Source: a virus. From it: DNA of 25,086 bases. The DNA is taken from positions 1 to 25,086 of the IMG/VR virus record IMGVR_UViG_3300035698_031462; one strand, 5' to 3'. Positions within the stretch are counted from its first letter, which is position 1; every line of letters begins with the position of its first letter. A program made the translations under genes and the position numbers. Under the pieces are notes generated by a model. It saw nothing but the letters and a program-made list of their open reading frames with translations. It was not told the DNA's origin and ran no database searches. This document shows, piece by piece, positions 6,701-13,878 of the stretch.

Positions 6701-7678
6701 TCACCTCGCAAATATATCAAAACACTTCGTCTTAACTCTTAAACGTCGCTGAGCTATTTTGTAACTATCCTCGTTATTTTCGTAACCACAAAACTTCCTG
6801 CCAAAATTGCGTGCCGCGACTCCCGTAGTTCCCGAACCCATGAAAGGATCTAAAACCACAACATCTTCTTCTACAATTGAAGGGCGAGGAGTAACCAAGC
6901 GTATCAAACGCTCCATTAACTCTACAGGCTTAACTGTATCATGTGCGTTAAAATCTTCTTTCTCAGATTGACTAGGTTTCGGAATCATAAAAATGTGATC
7001 ATATTGCACAAACATATGGTCCATCCATATTAAATTCGCAGGCCACCTACCCATAGGATGAACGTTACATTGCTTCTTGTTGCCGGTATTTGCGGAAAAA
7101 TATTTATCATTGCCATAATTCTTCCCAGCAAAGTGCTCAAAACTTTCTAACTGCTTCTTATCTTCTTCGTTTTTATAAGGAATACGACATTCATCAATAT
7201 TCAATCCGCCAACATTATACTTTAACACATTTTCGGCATAAGTGCCTTCGGTTGGTTTTTGAGCCATAACAATAGGCTCCCATGCCGTTTTTAGTTGCGT
7301 CCCCCAACCATCCCAATCTTTATTTGTAGACTTACCAATATCCAAACTATGAGGGAATCCACTGGCATATCCCCAGCAAAGACAATCCTTAATTTTGAAA
7401 CCAACATCCTCCAAGCTGCATCCTAATCTATGGTACAATCTACAGTGACCAAATGCCAACAAGAAAGCACCAGGACGCATAACTTTAAAACACGCTTCCC
7501 AAATCCCTTTATCAGGAAGAACCTTATCCCAATTTAGCCCTAAAAACTTCATGCCATAAGGGGCTCAGTAGGGTGGGTCAGTGACTACTGCGTGTACAGA
7601 ATTTTCTTCCAAATTCTGTGGAATCATTTCTGCTGAGTCACCATAACCCACCCTACATTTTCCTTTCTTTTTCTTCAT
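6701..7678 (-). CDS. DNA N4/N6 methyltransferase with in-frame UGA in the DPPY motif
   Basis: This enzyme would transfer a methyl group from SAM to adenine N6 or cytosine N4. Motif order is beta class: catalytic motif IV first, then LDPFMGSGTTG (SAM-binding motif I) near the C-terminus, with GRWPANLI and VKPVELMERL between. The frame from ATG 7678 encodes GYGDSAEMI...SVHAVVTDPPY (codons 11-37), then UGA (7567-7565), Ala, Pro, Tyr, then GMKFLGLNWDK. The family normally has DPPYG directly followed by a hydrophobic FMG/FLG segment, so the 12 bases from UGA to the second Tyr codon are extra. The start is uncertain: a GTG at 7651 (codon 10) is also possible. Recoding, bypass or a nonsense lesion would each explain the pattern. 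The rest shows no decay. The upstream endonuclease gene overlaps the start by 26 bases. Confidence 0.8.
7556..7656 (-). promoter_or_regulatory. Candidate recoding element: nested mRNA hairpin, UAC-UGA-GCC-CCU-UAU
   Basis: Three nested inverted repeats lie in the methylase mRNA just before the in-frame UGA. The outer arms are 7646-7656 and 7568-7578 (11 perfect pairs, GUAGGGUGGGU with ACCCACCCUAC). The middle arms are 7636-7641 and 7581-7586 (6 pairs). The inner arms are 7611-7619 and 7596-7604 (9 perfect pairs, ACAGAAUUU with AAAUUCUGU, 6-base loop). The 3' foot of the outer stem ends exactly on the Tyr codon UAC preceding UGA. Nine bases later comes UAU, another Tyr codon read by the same tRNA, followed by the normal motif. 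A peptidyl-tRNA hop from UAC to UAU would restore DPPYG. Confidence 0.6.
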
Positions 7679-8453
7679 TTTCTCCATATCCATTGCAATC
7701 TAGTAAATTCAACAAGCGCAACTCTTTTCGTTGCCACACTTCCAGAGGTATATTATATTCAGAACGAAATGAAGCAATTTTATCTCTGTCTTTTTGTTTC
7801 ATCCATCCTTTCACTTCAATGATTTTTTCTATAGTGTTATTGTGTAGTATGAAAAAATCTGGAACATAAGTTTTGTTTAGAGACATTAGATAATATCGTC
7901 GGTATTCGTATTTCCAAACTAGGTCTTTGCTGTCCAAATATTGAGCAACCACCAATTCCCAAGAAGACCGAAAGTAACAACGCTGTTTCCCTACACAATG
8001 CCATCCCTGCTTCCACATTGTCGGTTTAAAATCAGGAGACTTGCCATACATAGGGTTATTCTTGCCCGACATATCTATTGATTTTTGTTTCTCATAACAC
8101 TCTCTATCACAAAATACTCTTTCTTTGCTTCTCTTTTTGGAAGTAAGGAATTTCTCATTACAATAAAAACAGACGTATTCCCAAGAATGGTGAGTTGCCC
8201 ACCGTTTACCCAAATTAGATTTCAAGAACCTGCCACGGCAACCAGCACTACAGAAACTCTGAGCAGACTTAGCTTTGCTAGGTGTACGATAAAAGACATT
8301 CCCACATAAACATTGCAATTCGATCTTCTTCTCCAACTGCGATGCTCTAATTTTATAGCTACACTCCCTAGAACACGTAGTTTGACGACCGTGTTTTAGT
8401 CTTTTAGGATCAGCCTCATACTTCTCTCCGCAGACTGGGCACGCCCGAATCAT
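7653..8453 (-). CDS. Zinc-finger homing endonuclease with PD-(D/E)XK nuclease domain
   Basis: A 266-residue protein. Residues 5-119 contain three cysteine units of the same type as in the 226-1296 gene (CPVC...TCSREC, CLC...FCSAGC, CFYC...FCDREC). MSGKNNPMYGKS (residues 128-139) resembles a NUMOD3 DNA-binding module found in homing endonucleases. The C-terminal domain has SSWE (E166), YVPDFFI (D199) and IIEVKGW (E213, K215), the PD-(D/E)XK catalytic layout. It starts with a 4-base overlap with the upstream helix-turn-helix gene and ends inside the methylase start, so the endonuclease gene is wedged between two phage genes. The cleavage target is unknown; the adjacent methylase is the natural candidate. 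Confidence 0.8.
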   Translation of the reverse strand: MIRACPVCGEKYEADPKRLKHGRQTTCSRECSYKIRASQLEKKIELQCLCGNVFYRTPSKAKSAQSFCSAGCRGRFLKSNLGKRWATHHSWEYVCFYCNEKFLTSKKRSKERVFCDRECYEKQKSIDMSGKNNPMYGKSPDFKPTMWKQGWHCVGKQRCYFRSSWELVVAQYLDSKDLVWKYEYRRYYLMSLNKTYVPDFFILHNNTIEKIIEVKGWMKQKDRDKIASFRSEYNIPLEVWQRKELRLLNLLDCNGYGENEEKERKM

Positions 8454-9070
8454 CTTGACAACCTTTCCAAGGTTGCAAGTTGAAAGTAGAAATACCTCCC
8501 ATGTTCATTGAATCCCTCGCCATATAAAAAAGTAGCCTCGGCGGAATCCTCTATCTCCACCTTAATTGGTTCTCGATAATGTGTTAAAAGTAGCTGTAGG
8601 CACTCAGCTTGCAGAGATCTAACACACGATGGTTCATGAATATCGCTTACCTGGCTAGAGCTAGGACATAGACTGTAGATATCTTGAGGAGGAAATTTTA
8701 ACAAAGCTGTTATTTTCCAGTCACCACTAAATCCCTGCCGTCTATCCCAGTGAAATTCACTAATCGCCACCTGTTCATCTCTAGCTGCTTCTATATCAAA
8801 CGAATCGGGATATAGCCCTTGACAACAACTTTCACGATTTCTTTCGCAGACCAAATTAAACAGCTCTTCCCGTAACTCTTCATCTATCGATGGTGATTTG
8901 TGCCAAGATCTAAAAACTTCCCTCATATCGAATAATCTGTGTCGATTCTTTTTAACACAAGGGATTTTGCCTTCATCGGACCACTTCCTTATAATTGAAA
9001 CTGGCATTTCTAACAATTTAGACACTAATCCAATTTTGACCAAACTGTTGAATTTCTGGTATTTGAGCAT
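8450..9070 (-). CDS. Helix-turn-helix (MerR/excisionase-like) DNA-binding protein
   Basis: A 206-residue protein. The N-terminal 55 residues contain LVKIGLVSKLLEMPVSIIRK followed by WSDEGKIPCVKKNRHRLFDM, the helix-turn-helix plus wing of MerR/excisionase-type DNA-binding domains. The C-terminal 150 residues are not recognised (QGFSGDWKITALLKFPPQDI, HGRYFYFQLATLERLSR). A well-formed promoter with an extended -10 lies just upstream and AAGGA lies about 6 bases before the ATG, so this gene probably heads the transcript that continues into the endonuclease and methylase. A regulatory role is inferred from the DNA-binding domain alone. Confidence 0.65.
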   Translation of the reverse strand: MLKYQKFNSLVKIGLVSKLLEMPVSIIRKWSDEGKIPCVKKNRHRLFDMREVFRSWHKSPSIDEELREELFNLVCERNRESCCQGLYPDSFDIEAARDEQVAISEFHWDRRQGFSGDWKITALLKFPPQDIYSLCPSSSQVSDIHEPSCVRSLQAECLQLLLTHYREPIKVEIEDSAEATFLYGEGFNEHGRYFYFQLATLERLSR

Positions 9071-9091
9071 ATTATTCCTTTCAATATCTAC

Positions 9092-9097
9092 ATTATA
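9092..9097 (-). promoter_or_regulatory. Extended -10 promoter upstream of the helix-turn-helix gene
   Basis: The minus strand has TGGTATAATG about 20 bases before the ATG at 9070, that is TATAAT preceded by TGn. An extended -10 can work without a good -35, and none is evident. The 126-base gap 9071-9196 otherwise holds nothing recognisable. Confidence 0.55.
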
Positions 9098-9196
9098 CCA
9101 GAAACCAAAGACGCACTCCTCTATTTTTGTAGATTTCCTGTCGCTGTGGCGTGTACTGAGTTCTCAGCCAGATCATCTAAAAGTAATCGACTATCT

Positions 9197-9919
9197 TTAT
9201 GATATATCATTACGTCCAATCCGTGCTTGAAGCTGTTGAATATCCTTAAAATAGAGGCATTGCTTCTTATTATCCAAATCGCTCTTTATGGGCAGACAGA
9301 GCCAAGGGAATACGTCTGGCCACCAAAAACAAGTCACTCGCACACGAAAACGAAATCCTAACTTATAAGCCCGCTTAGGATCATCATATTGCACAGGATG
9401 TTCTTGATCATTCCAAAAATCATTAATCCATGAACACACTATCAACTGATTTGCATTAGGATCATTCAAAATAGGATCACCATACCGATCATCAGTTGGT
9501 TGCTGAAACGTCCAAGAAGGAAAAGGAGGATGCAGGCGTCGGCTCTTACTAAGTCGCTGAGCCTTACATGATATAAACTTTTCTACCTCGCGAATTTCTC
9601 CAGAAGCAGTCTTAATTTTCATAGGAGTTAGAGCTACAATATCCTTGTGCCAGATACCCTCATCTCGCACCAAAATTCCGCAATCAGGTGGTTCAGAAGA
9701 CACACCCTCATCGCCAACATAATGATGCCCTGTCCATTCTCCAAACATACCAGTGATAGCATCACCCTTAATCTCTTTCGGAGTGCGCCCATCTGATTCC
9801 GCCAGCCTGTTCATTTTTTCGGAATCAGAAATCCATCCTCCGTAAACAGAGATCATTTCCTCTCGACCCAGCGTAACAATCTTATGAAACGCACCGCTAT
9901 CCAATACTACCTTCGGCAT
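9197..9919 (-). CDS. Candidate PD-(D/E)XK nuclease-like protein next to D12 methylase
   Basis: About 240 residues; the ATG at 9919 is chosen, though an in-frame GTG at 9925 is possible. A stretch reads MFGEWTGHHYV, then EPPDCGILV, then MKIKTASGEIREVEKFISCK. The order of an early glutamate, PD and a later (x)CK resembles the PD-(D/E)XK nuclease core, but the ExK position is replaced by SCK, so the assignment is tentative. The C-terminal part is aromatic-rich (RVTCFWWPDVFPWLCLP). The gene overlaps the end of the D12 methylase gene by about 23 bases, so the pair could form a restriction-modification unit. An unrelated phage function is equally possible. Confidence 0.6.
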   Translation of the reverse strand: MPKVVLDSGAFHKIVTLGREEMISVYGGWISDSEKMNRLAESDGRTPKEIKGDAITGMFGEWTGHHYVGDEGVSSEPPDCGILVRDEGIWHKDIVALTPMKIKTASGEIREVEKFISCKAQRLSKSRRLHPPFPSWTFQQPTDDRYGDPILNDPNANQLIVCSWINDFWNDQEHPVQYDDPKRAYKLGFRFRVRVTCFWWPDVFPWLCLPIKSDLDNKKQCLYFKDIQQLQARIGRNDIS

Positions 9920-10817
9920 TCCCACACAATCCCACTAAGTCCATAGCCTTATTACGTGCCGCAAACATACGAGCTGCATCTTCGCTTACTATGAATAACT
10001 CTTTCCCTACACGATTCTTCAGTCTAGATGCCGTCATTGAATATAACCACTGATCTGAAATCATCCGCTCTTCAGGAACTCCACACTGAGACCATACATG
10101 ACGAAGCTCCACACAATCGTCTACAGTGACCACATATCGAAAAGATCCCGATGTTACTCTCTCCGCCAAGTCCTTATGAGCCTCAAGGTCAAACGCATGC
10201 TGATAACATTGAGCACCCTTCTTTAAATAAGGAGGATCTAAAAAAAGTGACACTCCCTTATCCGAACCTTCTTCTAACACCTTCTCCCAAGGCAGGTTAG
10301 TAATCTCGCACGTCTGCAATATCTTGTTAGCCTGCCCAATACGCTTAATGGTTGAGTAATGAGACCAACGAGCAGTAATCGGATACTGACTCCTCTGATT
10401 CATGCCGCCAGTCGGACCACCAGTCACAACGCCACTAAAACAAGTCTTGATCAAAAACAAGAACCTGTAACCGGCTGGATAAATCTTATGATTGACATCT
10501 GCTTTCACTTCCTGCCAAAGACTAATCGCTCGTTTGATTTTCTTCTTGTCACCACGATGGTCTAACATTGGAGTGTGTTCTGTTATTAAATCAATAAGTT
10601 GATCAGGATCTTCTTTGACCATCCTCCATAAATCATAGACTCCAGGGTCTATATCGTTAATCCAAGCATTCTCGAACCCACTAGCCAAGTATACGCTGCC
10701 TCCACCAACAAATGGCTCACGATAATTGCGTTCATTCTTCTTTAGATACATCAGTATCTTAGATGTATGTCTGCTTTTACCACCGGGATACCTAATGAAG
10801 CTCCTCGTGTGTGCCAC
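9897..10817 (-). CDS. D12-class DNA adenine methyltransferase
   Basis: It methylates adenine N6 using SAM. The N-terminal SAM motif is FIRYPGGKS with REPFVGGGSVYLA and INDIDP, and the catalytic motif is FLDPPYLKKG (DPPY at about 194-197). About 306 residues, the usual size for Dam-like D12 enzymes. The start is taken as the GTG at 10817 because GGGAG lies 8 bases upstream and it overlaps the stop of the upstream GIY-YIG gene; a second in-frame GTG at 10832 is possible. A methylase in a phage usually protects its DNA from host restriction. A possible nuclease partner follows immediately. Confidence 0.85.
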   Translation of the reverse strand: MAHTRSFIRYPGGKSRHTSKILMYLKKNERNYREPFVGGGSVYLASGFENAWINDIDPGVYDLWRMVKEDPDQLIDLITEHTPMLDHRGDKKKIKRAISLWQEVKADVNHKIYPAGYRFLFLIKTCFSGVVTGGPTGGMNQRSQYPITARWSHYSTIKRIGQANKILQTCEITNLPWEKVLEEGSDKGVSLFLDPPYLKKGAQCYQHAFDLEAHKDLAERVTSGSFRYVVTVDDCVELRHVWSQCGVPEERMISDQWLYSMTASRLKNRVGKELFIVSEDAARMFAARNKAMDLVGLCGNAEGSIG

Positions 10818-11560
10818 TATATGTACTCCCACAAAAAAGATTTATAATGCTTATTTTTCCCAGTCATATACCTCCATATCCCCGAATATGAATACCCTGC
10901 GATCTCTGCCGACGCCAAAGATGGGAATGTGCGAACTATTTTTCCATCCATGGTTTTCTGAACAACGGTTTTTTTGTTCGTGCTACGTAAACTATTAGCA
11001 AGGCTCGTATCAGGCGACCCTTTTTCTCTAACGCCTTTCAACGCACAACGACAAGCTTCTTTGGCATCCGCCAAACAGTTAAACCGACCCAAGTAATATT
11101 CCACACCCCTAAAACCAATCCTAACGATCCACTTCTCTCCATCATAAGTAACACCTGGATTCGGTTTGTTGCTCCGTGTTTTTCCTAATTTTGATTGGCT
11201 TATCTTCTCGCATTGCTCTAGTGTTAACTCTACCCGATCTGTATAGGGGTTAATGTTATAGCCATATTTATTATCGAGACAATTCATCTTATCAATCCAT
11301 TTTTGTTCTCTAGATTCTAAATCTTCGATTTCACAAATCTCTAGGCAAAAGGAATCAAAACTTAACTTCCCATATTTGTTCCACGAAGCTTGCAAATGAG
11401 GATTAGTATGCACTCCTCGTTGTAATTTATCAAAGTGTTGGCTTCTCACTCTGTGATAACAGTTTTTGGAGCTTCCAATGTAGATTTTGTCATTTTCCAA
11501 GTTCCTAATGCAGTATATACCGCATTGATTTCCGTCCCATTTTAGAGGTATTTGTTCCAT
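10817..11560 (-). CDS. GIY-YIG homing endonuclease
   Basis: A 247-residue protein with CGIYCIRN (GIY at 14-16), KIYIGSS (YIG at 27-29), an arginine in YHRVRSQHF and a glutamate in LESREQKWID, the catalytic set of GIY-YIG nucleases. The middle has LGRFNCLADAKEACRCA, resembling AP2-like DNA-binding modules. The C-terminus, GKIVRTFPSLASAEIAGYS, resembles a NUMOD1 helix-turn-helix. Such modular proteins are freestanding or intron-borne homing endonucleases. It starts with AAAGGAG 6 bases before the ATG and has its own TATAAT. It sits between two D12 methylase genes, which suggests it spread by targeting one of them. Confidence 0.85.
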   Translation of the reverse strand: MEQIPLKWDGNQCGIYCIRNLENDKIYIGSSKNCYHRVRSQHFDKLQRGVHTNPHLQASWNKYGKLSFDSFCLEICEIEDLESREQKWIDKMNCLDNKYGYNINPYTDRVELTLEQCEKISQSKLGKTRSNKPNPGVTYDGEKWIVRIGFRGVEYYLGRFNCLADAKEACRCALKGVREKGSPDTSLANSLRSTNKKTVVQKTMDGKIVRTFPSLASAEIAGYSYSGIWRYMTGKNKHYKSFLWEYI

Positions 11561-11577
11561 AATAATCTCCTTTGAGT

Positions 11578-11583
11578 ATTATA
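11578..11583 (-). promoter_or_regulatory. -10 box of the GIY-YIG gene
   Basis: TTCCGTATAATACTC on the minus strand, TATAAT about 20 bases before the ATG at 11560 and followed by AAAGGAG. No clear -35 box. Confidence 0.45.
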
Positions 11584-11634
11584 CGGAACTTTTGCACACT
11601 TCCCTCTTTTAGATAACGCAAGAACACTTTTGGC

Positions 11635-11640
11635 ATTATA
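11635..11640 (-). promoter_or_regulatory. Second TATAAT upstream of the GIY-YIG gene
   Basis: TTCGTATAATGCC on the minus strand, 57 bases upstream of the first TATAAT and with a nearly identical flank (TTC-GTATAAT). It could be a tandem promoter or part of a duplicated segment. No -35 box is evident. Confidence 0.35.
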
Positions 11641-11658
11641 CGAACCTCAAAACATGAT

Positions 11659-11856
11659 CTAGAAAATCCATAGCACTTCCTGCTTCCGTGCCTTCTTCAA
11701 GCCTCCCGCAGCATGATTGGCCATGTCGAAAGTGACCTGTCGCCAGCCCTTGTACAGCTTGTCATACAGGGGCGACGGATAGCCGCTCAGGATCACCTTG
11801 CCCTTGCAAGCGTTCAACACCTTCGCCAGGGATAGCGGATAGGACTTTTCATTAGA
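11659..11856 (-). pseudogene. GC-rich C-terminal remnant of a D12-type DNA methylase
   Basis: About 66 codons are open in the same frame as the upstream methylase, immediately after its stop codon at 11857-11859. The translation contains LAKVLNACKGKVILSGYPSP, then LYDKLYKGWRQVTFDM, NHAAGG and KQEVLWIF before a stop. This is the C-terminal pattern of D12-type phage or plasmid methylases (GKVxLSGYxSxLYD...W...ExLW). There is no start and no N-terminal half. Base composition is visibly GC-rich (codons GGC, CTG, AAG, TGG) compared with the AT-rich neighbours, so it looks like a recently acquired fragment from another genome. Together with the two -10 boxes it accounts for the gap 11561-11856. Confidence 0.7.
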
Positions 11857-12780
11857 TTAGTAATTAGTAATCAGTAATTCTGATCCGGTTTTCTTTTCTG
11901 CAAGAGAACTTCCACAGTACTTCCATTCCTCAGTATAAAAATTCCATCCACCAAACAACTCTCGCACAATCTCATTATCATCATAACTAATACAGACTTT
12001 ATGCTTACACTTCATAACTGCTTCGGCGAAATCACGATGATCATCCATCGAAAAATTGTGTTGATACTGCTGACTTGCCCTTGACATCTCTGTATTTACA
12101 ACATACGGCGGATCACAGTAAATAAACACATCATTTCCTGGTTTTTCCAACAAGATTCGATAGTCCCCAATGGAGATATGCGTGCCACGAATATGTTTAG
12201 CTGCCTGTTCCAGTCGTCCACTGGATACAATGTTCCATCCTGCTGGGTTAGAGTAGTATAAACGAGATGGGATATCATAATTCACTCTTCCTGCCCATAC
12301 AGTTCTGTTTACGAAAAAGTAACGGAATGCCTGATCTCCCTCTTCGTCATAAGAGACTCTCTTAAAAATCTCACCTAATCTAGCATTATATTTCTTGCCC
12401 TTCTCTTTTGTAGAAACTTCTAACTCCCCCACTTGAGCCGGAGGCGTGCCTTGGCACAGTTTTATAAATTCTTCCGAACGAAACGCCAAAGCCTGATACA
12501 CCGACATGAGCCCAGGATGAACATCATTTATCCATCGGTACTCTGTTTTAGGGTCAATGGCGAAATAGACCCCTCCCCCACCCACAAAAGGCTCCCGATA
12601 TTCCCGAAAAAATTTCGGAGCCCGGCAAAGTATTCGATCTTGAATGCTTTTCCTTGTCTTCCCACCAGGATATCTAAAAATAGAAATAATTACTCCGGCC
12701 TCCAAAAATATTAACCCTTCAAGAACAACCCTACCGCGAGAGATCTCCTTTGCCACTGCCCTATAAACCACTATCAACAT
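11857..12780 (-). CDS. D12-class DNA adenine methyltransferase (second copy)
   Basis: About 307 residues from ATG 12780, overlapping the upstream gene by 20 bases. The first 30 residues before SIFRYPGGKTRKS are unusual for the family, so a later start is possible. Motifs are FRYPGGKT (35-42), REPFVGGGGVYFA, INDVHPG, YCDPPYVVNT (DPPY 223-226) and the C-terminal GSELLITNY. It differs clearly in sequence from the 9897-10817 methylase, so the two are not recent duplicates and may recognise different sites. It probably methylates adenine N6. A PD-(D/E)XK protein is encoded directly upstream. Confidence 0.85.
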   Translation of the reverse strand: MLIVVYRAVAKEISRGRVVLEGLIFLEAGVIISIFRYPGGKTRKSIQDRILCRAPKFFREYREPFVGGGGVYFAIDPKTEYRWINDVHPGLMSVYQALAFRSEEFIKLCQGTPPAQVGELEVSTKEKGKKYNARLGEIFKRVSYDEEGDQAFRYFFVNRTVWAGRVNYDIPSRLYYSNPAGWNIVSSGRLEQAAKHIRGTHISIGDYRILLEKPGNDVFIYCDPPYVVNTEMSRASQQYQHNFSMDDHRDFAEAVMKCKHKVCISYDDNEIVRELFGGWNFYTEEWKYCGSSLAEKKTGSELLITNY

Positions 12781-13249
12781 CGATTCCGTGTTTTAAGCAA
12801 TACATGTCGCGGAGGCGGCCTTGACAACTACATGTGGGTCCTTGACCTCCCAATTGCTCCCATTGATTCTTGTATGGCAGAAAATCCTGGGGATTAAATG
12901 TTTTTTTTAAAACGCCAGAACTATTATGCAATTTTAATGCCCATACTGGGACTACATAATAACTATTAGGCTCCAGTATCTCTTTGTTTAGACACACAAC
13001 AATCAAATAATCAAAATCCTCAACCCTATATGAGGAACCAACCTGTCCTTCAGCGTTACTGGTATTTCCTATAGGAATTCCCTTAATGGCAGTACTTGTC
13101 TTTACTTGAACTCGTTTTTTGCCAACTAGAAAATCATAGCCCAACCGAGGGCATTTAGACTTATCCTGAAAGCTATAAAGTTCGGATAGCTTGGCCTTCA
13201 CAAACCCTTCGCCAATTTTGCCAATGCGGTCCGAGCTAAGCATGTTCAT
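12761..13249 (-). CDS. PD-(D/E)XK nuclease-fold protein
   Basis: A 162-residue protein with RIGKIGEGFVKAKL (E14), then YDFLVGKKRVQVKTS (D39, Q48, K50). This is the E...D...(E/Q)xK core of small PD-(D/E)XK nucleases, with glutamine replacing the usual glutamate. A later part (VEDFDYLIVVCLNKE, YVVPVWAL) is typical of the same fold. The C-terminus has three cysteines (CSCQGRLRDMYC). GAGGAG lies 8 bases before the ATG. It overlaps the upstream CHC2 gene by 4 bases and the downstream D12 methylase by 20, so it could be the nuclease of a restriction-modification pair or a repair or recombination nuclease. Confidence 0.7.
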   Translation of the reverse strand: MNMLSSDRIGKIGEGFVKAKLSELYSFQDKSKCPRLGYDFLVGKKRVQVKTSTAIKGIPIGNTSNAEGQVGSSYRVEDFDYLIVVCLNKEILEPNSYYVVPVWALKLHNSSGVLKKTFNPQDFLPYKNQWEQLGGQGPTCSCQGRLRDMYCLKHGIDVDSGL

Positions 13250-13878
13250 CTTTTTTTCTCCTCATACTTCTTTATTAATTCGGCTTTCTCTAACTGGGCC
13301 AACTTTTCTTGGCGCCTATCAATAATGCCGCCTATATGGTTAGCAATACTCTCGATATTCTCAATGTTATACTCTATCAAACTAATATCAACCAACTTCC
13401 ATAACTCGTTGACTTTGGAGCATTCCTCATCATTGAATACTCTGCTCTTTAAAAATTCATTACACACTGTGCTAATATGTAATAAATTAGAGGCTAAATC
13501 CCCTGCATGGTCAGGAGGTGATAGCAACTTCCCCTTTTCTACTAACTCCTGTTCAAACTTAACCTCATCCGCAGAAGACAAATCAAATCCTTCTGCAAGT
13601 TTTTGTATTACATCTCGTATGGAGATATTCTCCATGCAAGAAATTAAATGAATAATATTATGTCTGAATTGACAACCAAAACAATAGAAGTTCTCATATT
13701 CAGAGAATGTCCAAACATAAAAACTAGGCTTTGTTTCTGAGTGTCCAGGAAGAGGACACAAATAAGCAAATCTACCACCGCTAAGAGCCCGAATTGGTTC
13801 GTGACCCTTCGTTGCCAAGTAATCGATTATAGATGTCTTCTGTAGAATACGATGAATCATCAAGCGGGTTAAAGGCAC
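13246..13878 (-). CDS. Stand-alone CHC2 primase-type zinc-binding protein
   Basis: A 210-residue protein. ILQKTSIIDYLATKGHEPIR, LCPLPGHSETKPSFYVW and ENFYCFGCQFRHNIIHLI match the N-terminal zinc domain of DnaG primases: C41, H46, C66 and C69 are the ligands. The TOPRIM catalytic domain is absent; the C-terminal half is helical and charged (KVNELWKLVDISLIEYN, KLAQLEKAELIKKYEEK). It therefore cannot make primers alone but could recognise template for a separate primase or regulate the helicase. The start is a GTG with GGGAG 8 bases upstream, inside the end of the preceding gene (98-base overlap). Neighbours are DnaB and DnaC, consistent with a replication role. Confidence 0.75.
   Translation of the reverse strand: MPLTRLMIHRILQKTSIIDYLATKGHEPIRALSGGRFAYLCPLPGHSETKPSFYVWTFSEYENFYCFGCQFRHNIIHLISCMENISIRDVIQKLAEGFDLSSADEVKFEQELVEKGKLLSPPDHAGDLASNLLHISTVCNEFLKSRVFNDEECSKVNELWKLVDISLIEYNIENIESIANHIGGIIDRRQEKLAQLEKAELIKKYEEKKR

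Noticed and set aside
7565-7567. UGA as a sense codon (Trp or Gly) throughout the genome
   Set aside because: UGA ends several genes at natural positions with coupled starts (for example 14464 and 6440), and the dnaE interruption uses UAA with a frame change, which code reassignment cannot explain.
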